Shown here: piece after piece, positions 24,871 to 37,000 of the stretch
Layout of the letters: the number at the start of each line of letters is the position of its first letter
Position numbering within the stretch: position 1 is the first letter of the stretch
Assembly: GCA_964017235.1 (NCBI GenBank)
Contig: OZ024929.1
Location: 66,807,603-66,871,602, forward strand
Length of the DNA: 64,000 nucleotides
Origin: Sabellastarte sp. h YS-2021
Taxonomy: Eukaryota > Annelida > Polychaeta > Sabellida > Sabellidae
Reading direction: 5' to 3'
Made by a program: the position numbers and the translations under genes
Notes under the pieces: model-generated
The model's database searches: none
What the model was told of the DNA's origin: nothing
What the model saw: the letters and a program-made list of their open reading frames with translations, nothing else

Positions 24871-24955
24871 ACCTACCGTTGATCAAAAGAAAAGTGTAAT
24901 CGTATATTCCAGTATTTTTCTTCCTATACTGAAAAATTTTCATCTTCATTTGCAG

Positions 24956-25077
24956 ATTTATGCAGAGGGCTTTCCAACTGGAAGACATTGCTTTGAATCA
25001 GTCCAGTAGCCGGCGGGAATTCAGAAGTGCTACACCCTATAGTGGAATATTCAGGCACTGTTATAGTGCTAAACTGG
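24956..25077 (+). CDS. LMBRD2: LMBRD2 exon (first in window)
   Basis: It follows a pyrimidine-rich stretch ending in TTTGCAG and reads [15 protein letters not shown], resembling the LED-containing segment that precedes the EWYW block in LMBRD2. It enters at codon position 3 and leaves after the first base of a codon (CTG G|GTAATA), so G plus AG of the next exon makes the conserved glutamate. This phase match is the main support. Confidence 0.8.
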
Positions 25078-28000
25078 GTAATAGACTTTAGAGTTTCACC
25101 TATTATGTGTCTCTATAATTACTTCTATATCAGAAGGCAATACTTTATACACACCAGTCTTTCCTATCATTTTATAGATTTTATTTTGTCATATATTCTC
25201 TTCGAGCAGAATAAACAGCAGAAAAAGTCTATAAAAGATAACTTGAATAACTTTGAGTATTTGTGCATTCACATGATTCAGTGCAGTTGGAAAGGGCATA
25301 AAATTCATTTAAACTTTAAATTTTTAATTCAGGCAAGTTGATTGTTTAATAAGTGGGACAAGCAATTTTTTGGTCACTGAGATATACAATTGATTACACC
25401 TGTGGACAGTGAATCAGAAAGGACAGTCATGTCGGACACAAAAAAATTGTGACAGATGCCTTTTTATGTAATATTAGTATTGAAATGTAGTGGGTAAATT
25501 GTTTTGCTGTGGGGATATCAATATTGAATGTAATAATACTTCAATATCAGCCACTATTGGGGGGAGGGGTGAGATTGTCTACCAAAAAGTCCAAATCCGG
25601 GATACCGAAACATTTTTGTTCTAGCATAGCCCCAACTGATAACAAGAAGTGTACCAAATCAAAACATGACAGTTTTCATCAAAAGCGCATTGAAATTACA
25701 AAAACGTGAGATAAAAGTGTACAATTTCTTCAGATTCAGACTTTAATTCAAACATTGCAGTGTACGTTTACAGTTTTACTTGAAATGGCGATATTGATGT
25801 GCTTCATAAGACATAGATATTGGCAACCCTGTCCCAAAGCAATAAATGTCATCAATGTTGATAAACAATGTACCGACTATTGAAATTAAAGAAAGACATA
25901 CAAAAACAATATAAAACACAAGAAGTATATGTTCACATATGTTTTTATGCGGGAACTCTAGTACAATTTATTTTTCTGGCTTTCACGACTGTCTTGTCTG
26001 ATTCACTGACCATGGGTGCATTTCTTTCTTTCTGTGACAGAACAATAACATGTTGATGATCTAGCAACTTCAACATGCTTTAGATTGTCATTAATTTACT
26101 CTCACCAATGAAGTGAAGTATGACTTGATTGTCAATTTGTCATTGCAGTTGTACTAGTCTTTGTGTTTCATTATTGAACTGAAAGTTTCTTGTGTATGTT
26201 TATGTTTAAAACTGGTACTTTATTTTTTTTATATGTGTTTGTGTTTCAGAGTTGTACTTGAAATATCTTCTTTGCATTTGTGTTTCAGAGTGGCACCAGA
26301 AGTTTCTTGTATGTGTTTGTGTTTCATAGTTATACTGGAAATTTCCTGTTTGTGTTTCAGTGTGCTACTGGAATTTGTTGTATGTGTTGTGTTTCAGAGT
26401 TATACTAGAAGTTCCTTGTATGTGTTTGCGTTTTAGAGTTGTTTGTGTTTCAGACTTATGCTGGAAGTTGATTGTTTTGTATTCCAGAGTGGTACTGGAA
26501 GTGTATCATCTATCCATGGATTCTGCGTATCTTGTCCATTGTTCTCGCCATCTTCTCTGCTATGGTGGTGTGGTCTGAGTGTCTGTTCTTCATTCGTTCC
26601 CCTACTCTCTCCCTATTTGCAATCTTTCTGGATCTGGCTAAAGACAACTACAACTATGCAGCTATTGAGGTAATGCACCATCACTACCAAAGTGGTGCTT
26701 ATAAAAACACCAGTTGCTAAAAAAACTTTATTTTTTTAAATAATTACCATAAGATGTTTCAATTCTGTCTATATCAGTACTCCAGACCTTCAATGTCATT
26801 CCTAAAAGAAAGACATTATTTTTTTAATATGATTAGTTCAACATTTTGAAATCGTCAAACTATCAAGTTACACAGTGTTAAAATCAAACTTAATGTTAAA
26901 GTAAAAGTAAATGTTAATTTGTAGACTTAAGTAAGTGTGGTATGATATATTTCACTGTTAATCATCCTTAATCGTCTTTGTATAAAGTAGATTGATCAAT
27001 TTTATCAGGTTTATCATCCCACACAAATTTTAAAAAGTAGGAGTTCATTTTTACTAAGTTATGTGTTGTGTTAAGTAAACCTAAGAAAAGGTGATTATAC
27101 TTTGTTAAGATAAAAGTTTTTAATACTGTAATCCTGCCAAAAGGTGTAAGGTATCACATCTTCCAAGGACAGAGTAGTTTGGGGATACTATCAACTAATG
27201 GATTATAATTCAAGTCAGTATATCTTGCAGTTTAACTGAGAGAGTTATTCCCAGTTAATTGAATTCAGTCAGTCATCCCCAACTCAATTTTTTGTTCACA
27301 TTCAGTTTGTCTTTTCAAAGTCACTTCTCGCCAATCCAAACAGTTTGAGTCTTGTATGTATTAATCTTGAAGCCCAAATAAGAACCTAAAATCTCTAAGG
27401 TATTGAGAGCTGCCTGTAAAGATGTCCTGTGCCATCTGACTAAGATCAGAGTTGTACCATCGGAATACTGTATCACTTTTATTTTCTTGTCATTGGCAAG
27501 GATGCCTTTAATTGTATCCCCAGACGAAAGTCGGGGATAACTAGGATTCAGAAAGGTCACGCCGCTGCCGCAGAGATTTACCTTTTGGACACGATAACTT
27601 AAAAAATATTTTAGTTAGACATTTCGAAATTTGGTATGTGGGTATATATGGGCAATGCCACAAACGCCATTGTTTTGTGACCTTGACCTTCAATTTCAAG
27701 GTCACTGGTGGCCTCTTATAGGTCAGATTTTGACATTTTGCCCAGTTCTCATGTACAAAAAGTTAGATCATCCTATGGCTGGTATATATAATACATATAT
27801 ATGTCTTCTGTAAGCATGCAGAAATTTGACCTTGAACCTCTTCATTGAAGGTCATCCACAGACCACCAAAGTACCTCACCAAGACCATTTTTTGGCCTTT
27901 TTGGAGATATTTTCACACTTAATGCTGACTATATTGCATGGAGTACCAGCATGCAGTTTATTGACCTTGGCTATTGTTTTCAAGGTCACCTTAGGCCTGC

Positions 28001-31000
28001 TAAAATGACTCGAAATGGTACCTTTTACTGCAGTTTTATGCTTATATAAGACTGTGAGGCCATATACCTCCTTTATTATTGGCTGTTACCGCTCTAATAA
28101 AAAAAATATTATAGCTAGCCTTCTCAAATTTGCAGGATATATTCATAACCATAAAATTTTGCCTGGGAATATTTTTGGCCTCATTTTGAAAAACAAGATC
28201 ACCACCAGGGTCATTTATTCGACTTAAAGCAAGGACTTTTGTTGGCCCTCTAGAGCAAAGGGTATTACAGGTAGAGATCTCAAATTAGCAGAATATGTTC
28301 CGCATTACAAAACCTTGACTGGAAATATTTTTGGCCTCATGAAAAGTGCTTATATCTCCCATATTATTTGTCCAAGAGGTTTGTGATGGTAAACCAACCT
28401 ATAGGAAATTATGGGCTGGGAATCTTTTGGTGTGGTAAGATTTTACCTTGGACCCCTCCTTCAAGGTCAAACAAGGATACCCAAACTTAAAAGTGCTTAT
28501 AGCTCACTTATTATTGGTCCTAGAGGTTTGCAATGTGAAACCAACCTATAGGAAATCATGGGCTGGGAATGTTTTGATGTGGTCAGATTTGACCTTGGAC
28601 CCCTCCTTCAAGCTCAAATGAGGATAGCCAAACCTAAAAGTGCTTATAACTCGCTTATTATTGGTCCTAGAGGTTTGGGATGGTAAACTAACCTATAGGA
28701 AATCATGGGCTGGGAATCTTGTGGTGTGATCGGATTTGACCTTGGGCTCCTCCTTCAAGGTCAAACAAGGATAACCAATCTTAAAAGTGCTTATAACTCG
28801 CTTATTATTGGTCCTAGAGGTTTAGGATGGCAAACCAACCGATAGGAAATCATGGGCTGGAAATCTTTTGTGTGGTCAGATTTCACCTTGGACCCCTCCT
28901 TCAAGGTCAAACGAGGATAGCCAAACTTAAAGGTGCTTATAACTCACTTATTATTGGTCCTAGAGATTTGGGATGGAAAACCAACCTATAGGAAATCATG
29001 GGCTGAGAATCTTTTGTTGTGGTCACATTTGACCTTGGACCTCTCCTTCAAGGTCAAATGAGGATAGCCAAACTTAAAAGTGCTTATAACTCGCTTATTA
29101 TTGGTCCTAGAAGTTTGAGATGGTAAACCAACTTATAGGAAATCATGGGCTAAGAATCTTTTATGTGGTCAGATTTGACCTTGGACCCCTCCTTCAAGGT
29201 CAAATGAGGATAGCCAAACTTAAAAGCGTTTTTAACTCCATTATTATTGGCTGTACAGGTTTGGGATGGTAAACCAACTTATAGGAAATCATGGGCTGGG
29301 AATCTTCTGGTGTGGTTAGATTTGACCTTGGATCCCTCCTTCAAGGTCAAATGAGGATAGCCAAACCTAAAAGTGCCTATAACTCCCTTTTTATTGGTCC
29401 TAGAGGTTTGCAATGTCAAACCAACTTATAGGGAATCATGGGCTGGGAATCTTTTGATGTGGTCAGATTTGACCTTGGACCCCTCCTTCAAGGTCAAACA
29501 AGGATACCCAAACTTAAAAGTGCTTATAACTTGCTTATTATTGGTCCTAGAGGTTTGCAATGTGAAACCAACCTATAGGAAATCATGGGTTGGGAATGTT
29601 TTTATGTGGTCAGATTTGACCTTGGGCCCTTCCTTCGAGCTCAAACGAGGATAGCAAAATCTAAAAGTGCTTATAAATCGCTTTTTCTTGGTCCTAGAGG
29701 TTTGTAATGTGAAACCATCCTATAGGAAATCATGCGCTAGGAATCTTTTGATGTGATCAGATCTGACCTTGGATCCCTCCTTCAAGGTTAAATGAGGATA
29801 GCCAAAGTTAAAAGAGCTTATAACTCGTTTATTCGTGTTCCTAGAGGTATGCAATATCACACCAACCTATTGGAACTCATGGGCTAAGAATCTTTTAATG
29901 TGGTCAGATTTCACCTTGGGCCCCTCCTTCAAGGTTAAGTGATGGTTGATTGGCTTTGGTGAGTTTTCTTTATGGTGGACACAATTTGCATCGGTTCTCC
30001 AATGCGCTAGGTCTAGTTACATTTGTATCTTTCATTAAGCAAACATTTTGTTTACTTAGTGTCAGTACAAGTTGCTCCCATAAACACATAAACTCCCCAC
30101 AGGGGTATATTTGTGTCAACCATAAAACTCTGTATGTCACGCTTCAACCACGTCCCGTCTGGGGATACACTGACTCGAAATGCAATATCTAGTTAACTTA
30201 TTGGCAAATACCAAATCTTTAATTTTTATTGCGTAAAATAGCCTTACCTTATCCTCACAAGTGCTTGGTTTGGTTTTGTGGAGCAAAATGTATCGACCGA
30301 CAAGTATTTTTAAAAAGAAATTTTCTTGTCAGCAGGTGACCCCTTGTCTGCGCATGTCCGCGCTTGTGCAGTACTTGTTGTCGACAGACGATTGTCGAGA
30401 GCTCTTCAATATATTTTTGGTTGATGTATTTTCTCTTATTATCGTCCATGCACAGACGAAAATCTATGAAGATTGAAGCATGCACCTGGCTGTAGTTCTC
30501 CATTATTCGACTGGTACTATCATCATTATACTACCACTATTCTGCCTCCCTTGTCGTGAAAAGGGTCTGAATAAGATGTTTTGTGCAAGAAGAGGTTGCT
30601 GTAAAGTCTTCAGTGGAAGACGGGTATCCTTCGACTGTACTCGCCCATTATTCGACTGGAACTACCTCCTTGTCGAGAAAAGGGATGCAGAGAAGATTTT
30701 GCTGTAAAGTTTTCAGTGGAAAACTGCTTTATTGTCCCTTATTTTATGGCACAGCATGAGTATTAGCTTGTGCTCGAAAACAAAGAAGAGAGAATGCAGT
30801 TGTCTTTGCAACGGAGGTCGTAGATTCTTTACTGGGGGTGGAGCGCCACTCTGGTACAGTAACAGGTCTCCCTCCACAAGAACGACTACAGAAGCGCATC
30901 CACTGATCGTTGCAGTTATCATTTTGCTTCCCAGCAGGTACAGTGAACTTCCTGCTTCTCAGACATGAAAATAGGGACAGATTACCTTCCTTTGCTGTAA

Positions 31001-34000
31001 ATTTGGATGAAGATCCAACAGACATCTTTGGGGCAGTATGTGCACTGCTTGTCTTTTCAGCCCTATTGAGGAATTACATAACAATCTACTAGATAATAAA
31101 ACCTTCCTATGGCCATGTCTCCAATGGAAGGAATACTGTGGGTTTTGAGTTAATTCTTGTGCAAACTCAACGAAGATCAAACAATGCCTAAGAACTGGAA
31201 TCTTTGTAGAGTGTCACATCTATTCTCTCGCCTCACCTTATAATGGAACTGGCTAGATGAGATATGGTGTTGAAGTCCTTGCTTCCAACCTTTACGAGTG
31301 TGTACTAGCATCTTTGGAAAAGACTATACCATTGGGTCAGTTATATATGCGTCCCCTTCAATGGTATCTAAACAACTAGCAGTATCCCCAGTCACTAGTT
31401 CTGAGGGTTCCTGTTTCAAACCTTATGAAAAGCATCTTCAGTGGTGGAAAATTCCCAAAAATGGGAAATAGGTTTCCCTTTCCACACAGAGAAGCACATT
31501 TCCCCTATTTTCACAAATGCAGTACACCAAGGTGGTGTTCCCATCTAAAAAGCATGACAGTCAGTCGCTTTTGGACAGTTCAAGAGAATATTTTATTGTC
31601 CAACAACTAAAGGCAGTGTGTCTAGCCCTAAGAAGCTTTCAAGATAAAATGCTAAACAAAAAGAATTCTGATAGCATCAGACAACACCACTGTATTCGGT
31701 TATCTTTACAAACAGGGGGGGAGCGTATACCTCCTAGTTTGGCGCATCTTGGCCTACTGCAATCCTTGAAATATAATCAAAAGAGACAGACATATTCTTG
31801 GTTGCTTAAATGTCATAGCCAACATCATTCCCAGAAGGGATAAAGGTTTGGCGCATCCTGGCCTACTGCAATACTTGAAATATACTCATAAGAGACAGAC
31901 ATATTCTGGGTTGCTTAAATGTCATAGCCAATTACCTCTCCAGAAGGGACAAAAAGTAATCCATACAGAATGGTTCTTACTCCCTTAAAGGTTCAAGACA
32001 GTTGCAAGTTTGGTACAAATCAATGATAGGCTTTATGTGCAGGTTTGCCGCATCTTGGCCTACTGCAATCCTTGCAATATTCTCATATGAGCCAGACATA
32101 TTCAGGGTTGCCTAAATGTTATAGCTGTTAGCCTCTCCAGAAAGGACAAAGTGATTCAGACAGGGAAGTCCCTTCATCTGAAATGTTCCATTTGATTTCC
32201 ATAGTTTGGAAATGACCAATGGTAGAGATGTTTGCCACCAAAATGAATCACAACTTCCACTCTATGTTTTGCCAGTGTCTGATGCAAATGCTCTGAACAT
32301 AGATGCATTGAACATCTTGTTAGAGGGTCTGGTCGGCTATGCCTTTTGTCCTGTAGCACTCATTCCAAAAATCATTCAATAAATAGACTCCTACAGGTGC
32401 AAACTGATTGTAGTGGCCCCAGGGTGGCCCATTATGATACCTTCAGAATCTGTTGCATTGGTTCCTTCATGTTTGGCACCTTAACACCCCTCAGAATCAC
32501 TTAAATCATTCTCTGAGCAGGTGGCAGAGAGATTTAGGGCATCTCAAGGACCCTCATCGTGGAAATGTATGAGTCAAGATGGGTCATTTGAGCTCTGGTA
32601 ACAACAGAATAAGGTGGTCATCTCAGAGCCTACTGTCTCAAATATACCAGACTTTGATCCATTTACTTTCAAAAATCTGAAACCTGCCACTATTGCTGGC
32701 TTCGCAGCAACCATAGCCAATCATTTATTTGTATCTTTTTGGGCAGGAGTTGAGCAAAAGCCTGGATCTTAATAGGCCTATTGCAAGTGTTTATAGAGAT
32801 AAGCCCACTATGCACTGCTAACAGAGGTGTAGCATCAAGGGATTTGCCTTTGCTTCTGTTGGCTTTCACAAAGGCTCCTTATTAACCTTTTAAGGAGGTC
32901 AGACTAAAAACTTTGACTTGCAAGACTGTTGCAATGACATTGGCATCTGGCAAAAACAAGGTGAAGTGTATTCTGGGACTTTGACTCCTTCAAACACAAG
33001 CCTCATTGGAAGGAGGTTACACTTTCTCCCTCCTCCTACCTTTTCAGCAAAGACCTATTAGCCTCAATTGGTTCAGATTGGCTCCAGTGGTCACTTCAGC
33101 TCTAGATCATTCCTGCACTCAAATTTTCTGGACACATGATTCGTTGTCCTCTTAGAGCACTTAGATCCTTCTTGGACAGGACTACTGCTTGGAGAAAAGG
33201 GAAAGTCTCCTTCTCCTGCCTTTTAGCAAGAATCAGTTGGCATCTGATGGCCCAGATGGCTCAAACCAGTGGTCATTCCAGCTCACAAACCATTCTTGAG
33301 CTCACATTTGACTGATGATGTGACACTCTGCTCTCTTACAGTACTTAGTTACTATCAAGACAGTACTAGTACTTCAAGGAGGGGAAGAATCTCTTGCTCA
33401 TATCTTTTAAGGAAGGCTTGATGGAGATATCTTGAGTTCTGCTATCTCTTCCTGGATCAAACTGGCTGCATGATTAGATTGCTAGTCCTTTAATTCTGAT
33501 TCTCAGAATCTATACATTGAGGCACATATTAGATCCGTGGCTGCCTCTTTAGTTTTCAAGAGTGGGGTCTTACCTCAGCAGATATCAGACTCTTGTTACT
33601 GGAAGACCCACAATTCTTTACTACATTCTACTCGAAGATGTAGCTTGGCAATCCCATGACCAGTCCATGAACAAATTGGGTCTTGTGGATTCACCTCAGC
33701 ATGTAGTCAATTTTTGTGTATTCATACATGTTATTGATATGACTCACATATTTATGATCTCTCCAGTTATACAAGTGTTATGTCACTGACATATGTCTTT
33801 CTTAACTTACATATGGCCCCATATCTGCAGCTTATGCAGTTGGAGATATTCTCATTGTCAGATGATGACATCTTGTTTGGGGAGACATGAAGACATCTCC
33901 GGCCATACCGGGTGATGGTTAATACTGCTATATGATTTGTTGTAAAATTGTCTACAACAGCAACAGCAGCAACAATGACGACCACATCATGGATCTCTTG

Positions 34001-37000
34001 TTGAGCTTAGCAAATTACTTATCTGTGGTGAAGAAGTAATATATAACCTAAGATGGGGTGTATGGAAGCTTATCTTATCCTCTTATCAAGTGCTTTATTT
34101 GGTGACCCCTTGTCTGACTATCATCTAACAGTGTGGCCAAAACAAATACCCTCCACCTGTTATGGTTGTATTCAAGCACTTGTGAGGATAAGGTAAGGCT
34201 ATTTTACGCAATAAAATGTAACAAATTTCATTGTAATTTAACTTTTTACAAGTTAAATACTTACCTTATCCTCACAAGGATAAACCCACCCTACCTCCCC
34301 GCATATTTGTTTTCTGGGGACCAAAAATACAATGAAGAGCTCTTGACAATTGTCCGTCGACAACGAGTACTGCGCAAGCGCGGACATGTGCAGACAAGGG
34401 GTCACCTGTCGACAAGAAAATTTCTTTTTAAAAATACTTGTGGGTCGATACGTTTTGCTCCACAAAACCAAACCACGCACTTGTGAGGATAAGGTAAGTA
34501 TTTAACTTGTAAAAAGTTAAATTACAATAAAATTTGTTACAATTTGACCACACAAAAGAAATAAATAAGGTGCTATAGGATTAACGTGGAAAGTTTCATT
34601 ACCTCAGTTTAAGGTGTCATGGATAAGGTGAAAATTTAAACAAAACAAAGCAGAATGGCTTAGTTTAGCTTTAGTAACTTATAGTCAATAGCTCCTCTCC
34701 TTTTAGCATGGCATTCGCTAAAAATAAATAAGTAAGAAATCAATTTACGAAGGATGTCCTAAATTTATGGATGAAAGATGTGCGGTGTATTGGTGTAAAA
34801 AGATATGACCGTGGCTTTAGTACCTCTCTGTCGTATGATAAAACTATCCTGAAACCTCAAATGTTTTTCCCAATTTGCATAGAGACAGTGTTGTATATCC
34901 ACTGACTATCTATAATAATATAATTAAGCGTCCCTGAAAGGGCGCTTATTTGTTTTCGCCTCAGTTTCCTCGCCGCCGCATTATGGTCTCCCTTGAATAT
35001 CTCCCTTATTATTAGAAGGTTTCAAACCATATTTGGCAGTTATATACCTTAGGCGTGGGAAAATTTTTCTGCATGCTTAAATTTGACGTTTGACCTTTAT
35101 GAAGGTCACATGATCAAAAACTATTTTTTGAAGTACCCTCCCCCGTCATCACAGTTCAGGAAAAACTACAGAGCCTTATAATTTGATACACCTGTTCATA
35201 CTATCGAAAACGCGAGCTGATTAGATTTTGGGAGCAATCCCTTAAAAAATGTCTCATTTATGAGTGATTTTCTGACACCTTCCAATCTGAAAGCCTTAAA
35301 TTTAGGCCAACCCCCCCCCCCCCCCCCCCCCCCCCCCTATTATCTTCTTAAGTATTGCATTTAGAGCTATAAAATGTACTGGGAGGTAATAGGAAACCAT
35401 ATGTGGAGAGTCTAAATAGCCGGTCAGTTTTACCCCACGGCCCCCCTTATGGGTCAAACTGGGGTCATAAAATAGCTGATTTTGAGTTTTTGCCTTATAT
35501 CTCCTTTATTGTTGCTTTTATAGCTTCAGAATGTATTAAGAGGTATTGTGAAAGCATATATGGAGAGTCTAAATAGCTGGTCAGTTTTACCCCCCGACCC
35601 CCCCTTATGGGTCAAACTGGGGTCATAAAATAGCCGATTTTGAGTTTTTGCCTTATATCTCCTTTATTGTTGCTTTTATACCTTCAAAATGTATTAAGAG
35701 GTATTGGGAAAGCTTATGTGGAGAGTCTAAATAGCCGGTCAGTTTTACCCCCCGGCCCCCCCCCCTTATGGGTCAAACTGGGGTCATAAAATAGCTGATT
35801 TTGAATTTTTACCTTATATCTCCTTTATTGTTGCTTTTATAGCTTCAGAATGTATTAAGAGCTATTGGGAAATCATATATGGAGAGTCTAAATAGCCGGT
35901 CAGTTTTACCCCCCGACCCTCCCTTATGGGTCAAACTGGGGTCATAAAATAGCTGATTTTGAGTTTTTGCCTTTATCTCCTTTATTGTTGGTTTTATAGC
36001 TTCAGAATATATTAAGAGGTATTGGGAAAGCATATATAGAGAGTCTAAATAGCCGGTCAGTTTTACCCCCCGACCCCGCCTTATGGGCCAAACTGGGGTC
36101 ATAAATAGCTGCTTTGGAGTTTTTTGCCTTATATCTCCTTTATTGCTGCTTTTATAGCTTCAGAATGTATTAAGAGGTATTGGGAAAGCATATGTGGAGA
36201 GTCTAAATAGCCGGTCAGTTTTATCCCCCGACCCCCCCCCCCCCCCCCTTATGGGCCAAACTGGGGTCATAAATAGCTGCTTTGGAGTTTTTGCCTTATA
36301 TCTCCTTTATCGTTGCTTTTATAGCTTCAGAATGTATTAAGAGGTATTGGGAAAGCATATGTGGAGAATCTAAATAGCCGGTCAGTTTTATCCCCCGACC
36401 CCCCTTTATGGGTCAAACTGGGGTCATAAAATAGTTGCTTTGGAGTTTTGCCTTATATCTCCTTTATTGTTGCTTTTAGACCTTCAGAATGTATTAAGAG
36501 GTATTGGGAAAGCATATGTGGAGAGTCTAAATAGCCGGTCAGTTTTACCCCCCGACCCTCCCTTATGGGCCAAACTGGGGTCATAAATAGCTGCTTTGTA
36601 GTTTATGCCTTATATCTCCTTTATTGTTGCTTTTATAGCTTCAGAATGTATTAAGAGGTATTGGGAAAGCATACGGTGCAGCTTTGTGCATTCTTAGCTT
36701 TACAGCATGCTTATTAAAACCACAAAGCATTTTAAGCTTTAAGGGACGCTTCGCTTTTGTTAGCAAAAGCATTCCTCTAGTTTGGAAGGGAAACTTATGA
36801 GCCAAAGCGAATTGAAAGAAAAGTACCACATTAAAACAAATTTTCTTGAATACCAAAGGACCAAGTCAAATATTGAGACATATGTAAAGCAGTATAAAGT
36901 TAAACTAAATGTCTGAAACCACTTTATCCTCTTTATTGAAGAATAGTAAAATTATTCTGGAAAAGGCTGTCAGTATACTAAAAAACTTACTAATGATTCT

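Larger units (their letters stand above)
21312..24890 (+). mobile_element. H11: H10-related element interrupted by H4
   Basis: The left part (ATGTCAGCTGACTTG, then GTACACGTCCGCGTGAACA, then AAGATACCTTAACTATCGAGG) matches the start of H10 at 38827 over several hundred bases, but the second arm of the H10 start palindrome is missing. The same 155-bp unit follows at 21715-21970 and again at 23735-24330, on either side of H4. A further ~147-bp array follows. No right-hand inverted copy or CTAG terminus was found, so the right limit just before LMBRD2 exon 1 is approximate. Confidence 0.55.
30223..34541 (+). mobile_element. DIRS-B: degraded DIRS retrotransposon with both termini
   Basis: The left terminus TTTTTATTGCGTAAAATAGC begins at about 30223 and the left inverted repeat runs to about 30430. 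The right inverted repeat (about 34320-34541) is its reverse complement, sharing the CAAGTGC..GGTTTGGTTTTGTGGAG and GTGACCCCTTGTCTGC blocks. Between them lie gag, RNase H and recombinase relics related to DIRS-C at the nucleotide level; most of gag and essentially all of the reverse transcriptase are deleted. Same orientation as the host gene, in intron 2. Confidence 0.9.
34921..36780 (+). mobile_element. H5: second copy of the H4 element
   Basis: Starts TAATTAAGCGTCCCTGAAAG and ends with AGGGACGCTT, the hairpin GCTTTTG-TTAG-CAAAAGC (36753-36770) and CTCTAG at 36780 before TTT, identical to H4 in layout. The leader is almost the same as in H4. It carries eight tandem units where H4 has five. 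Confidence 0.85.
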
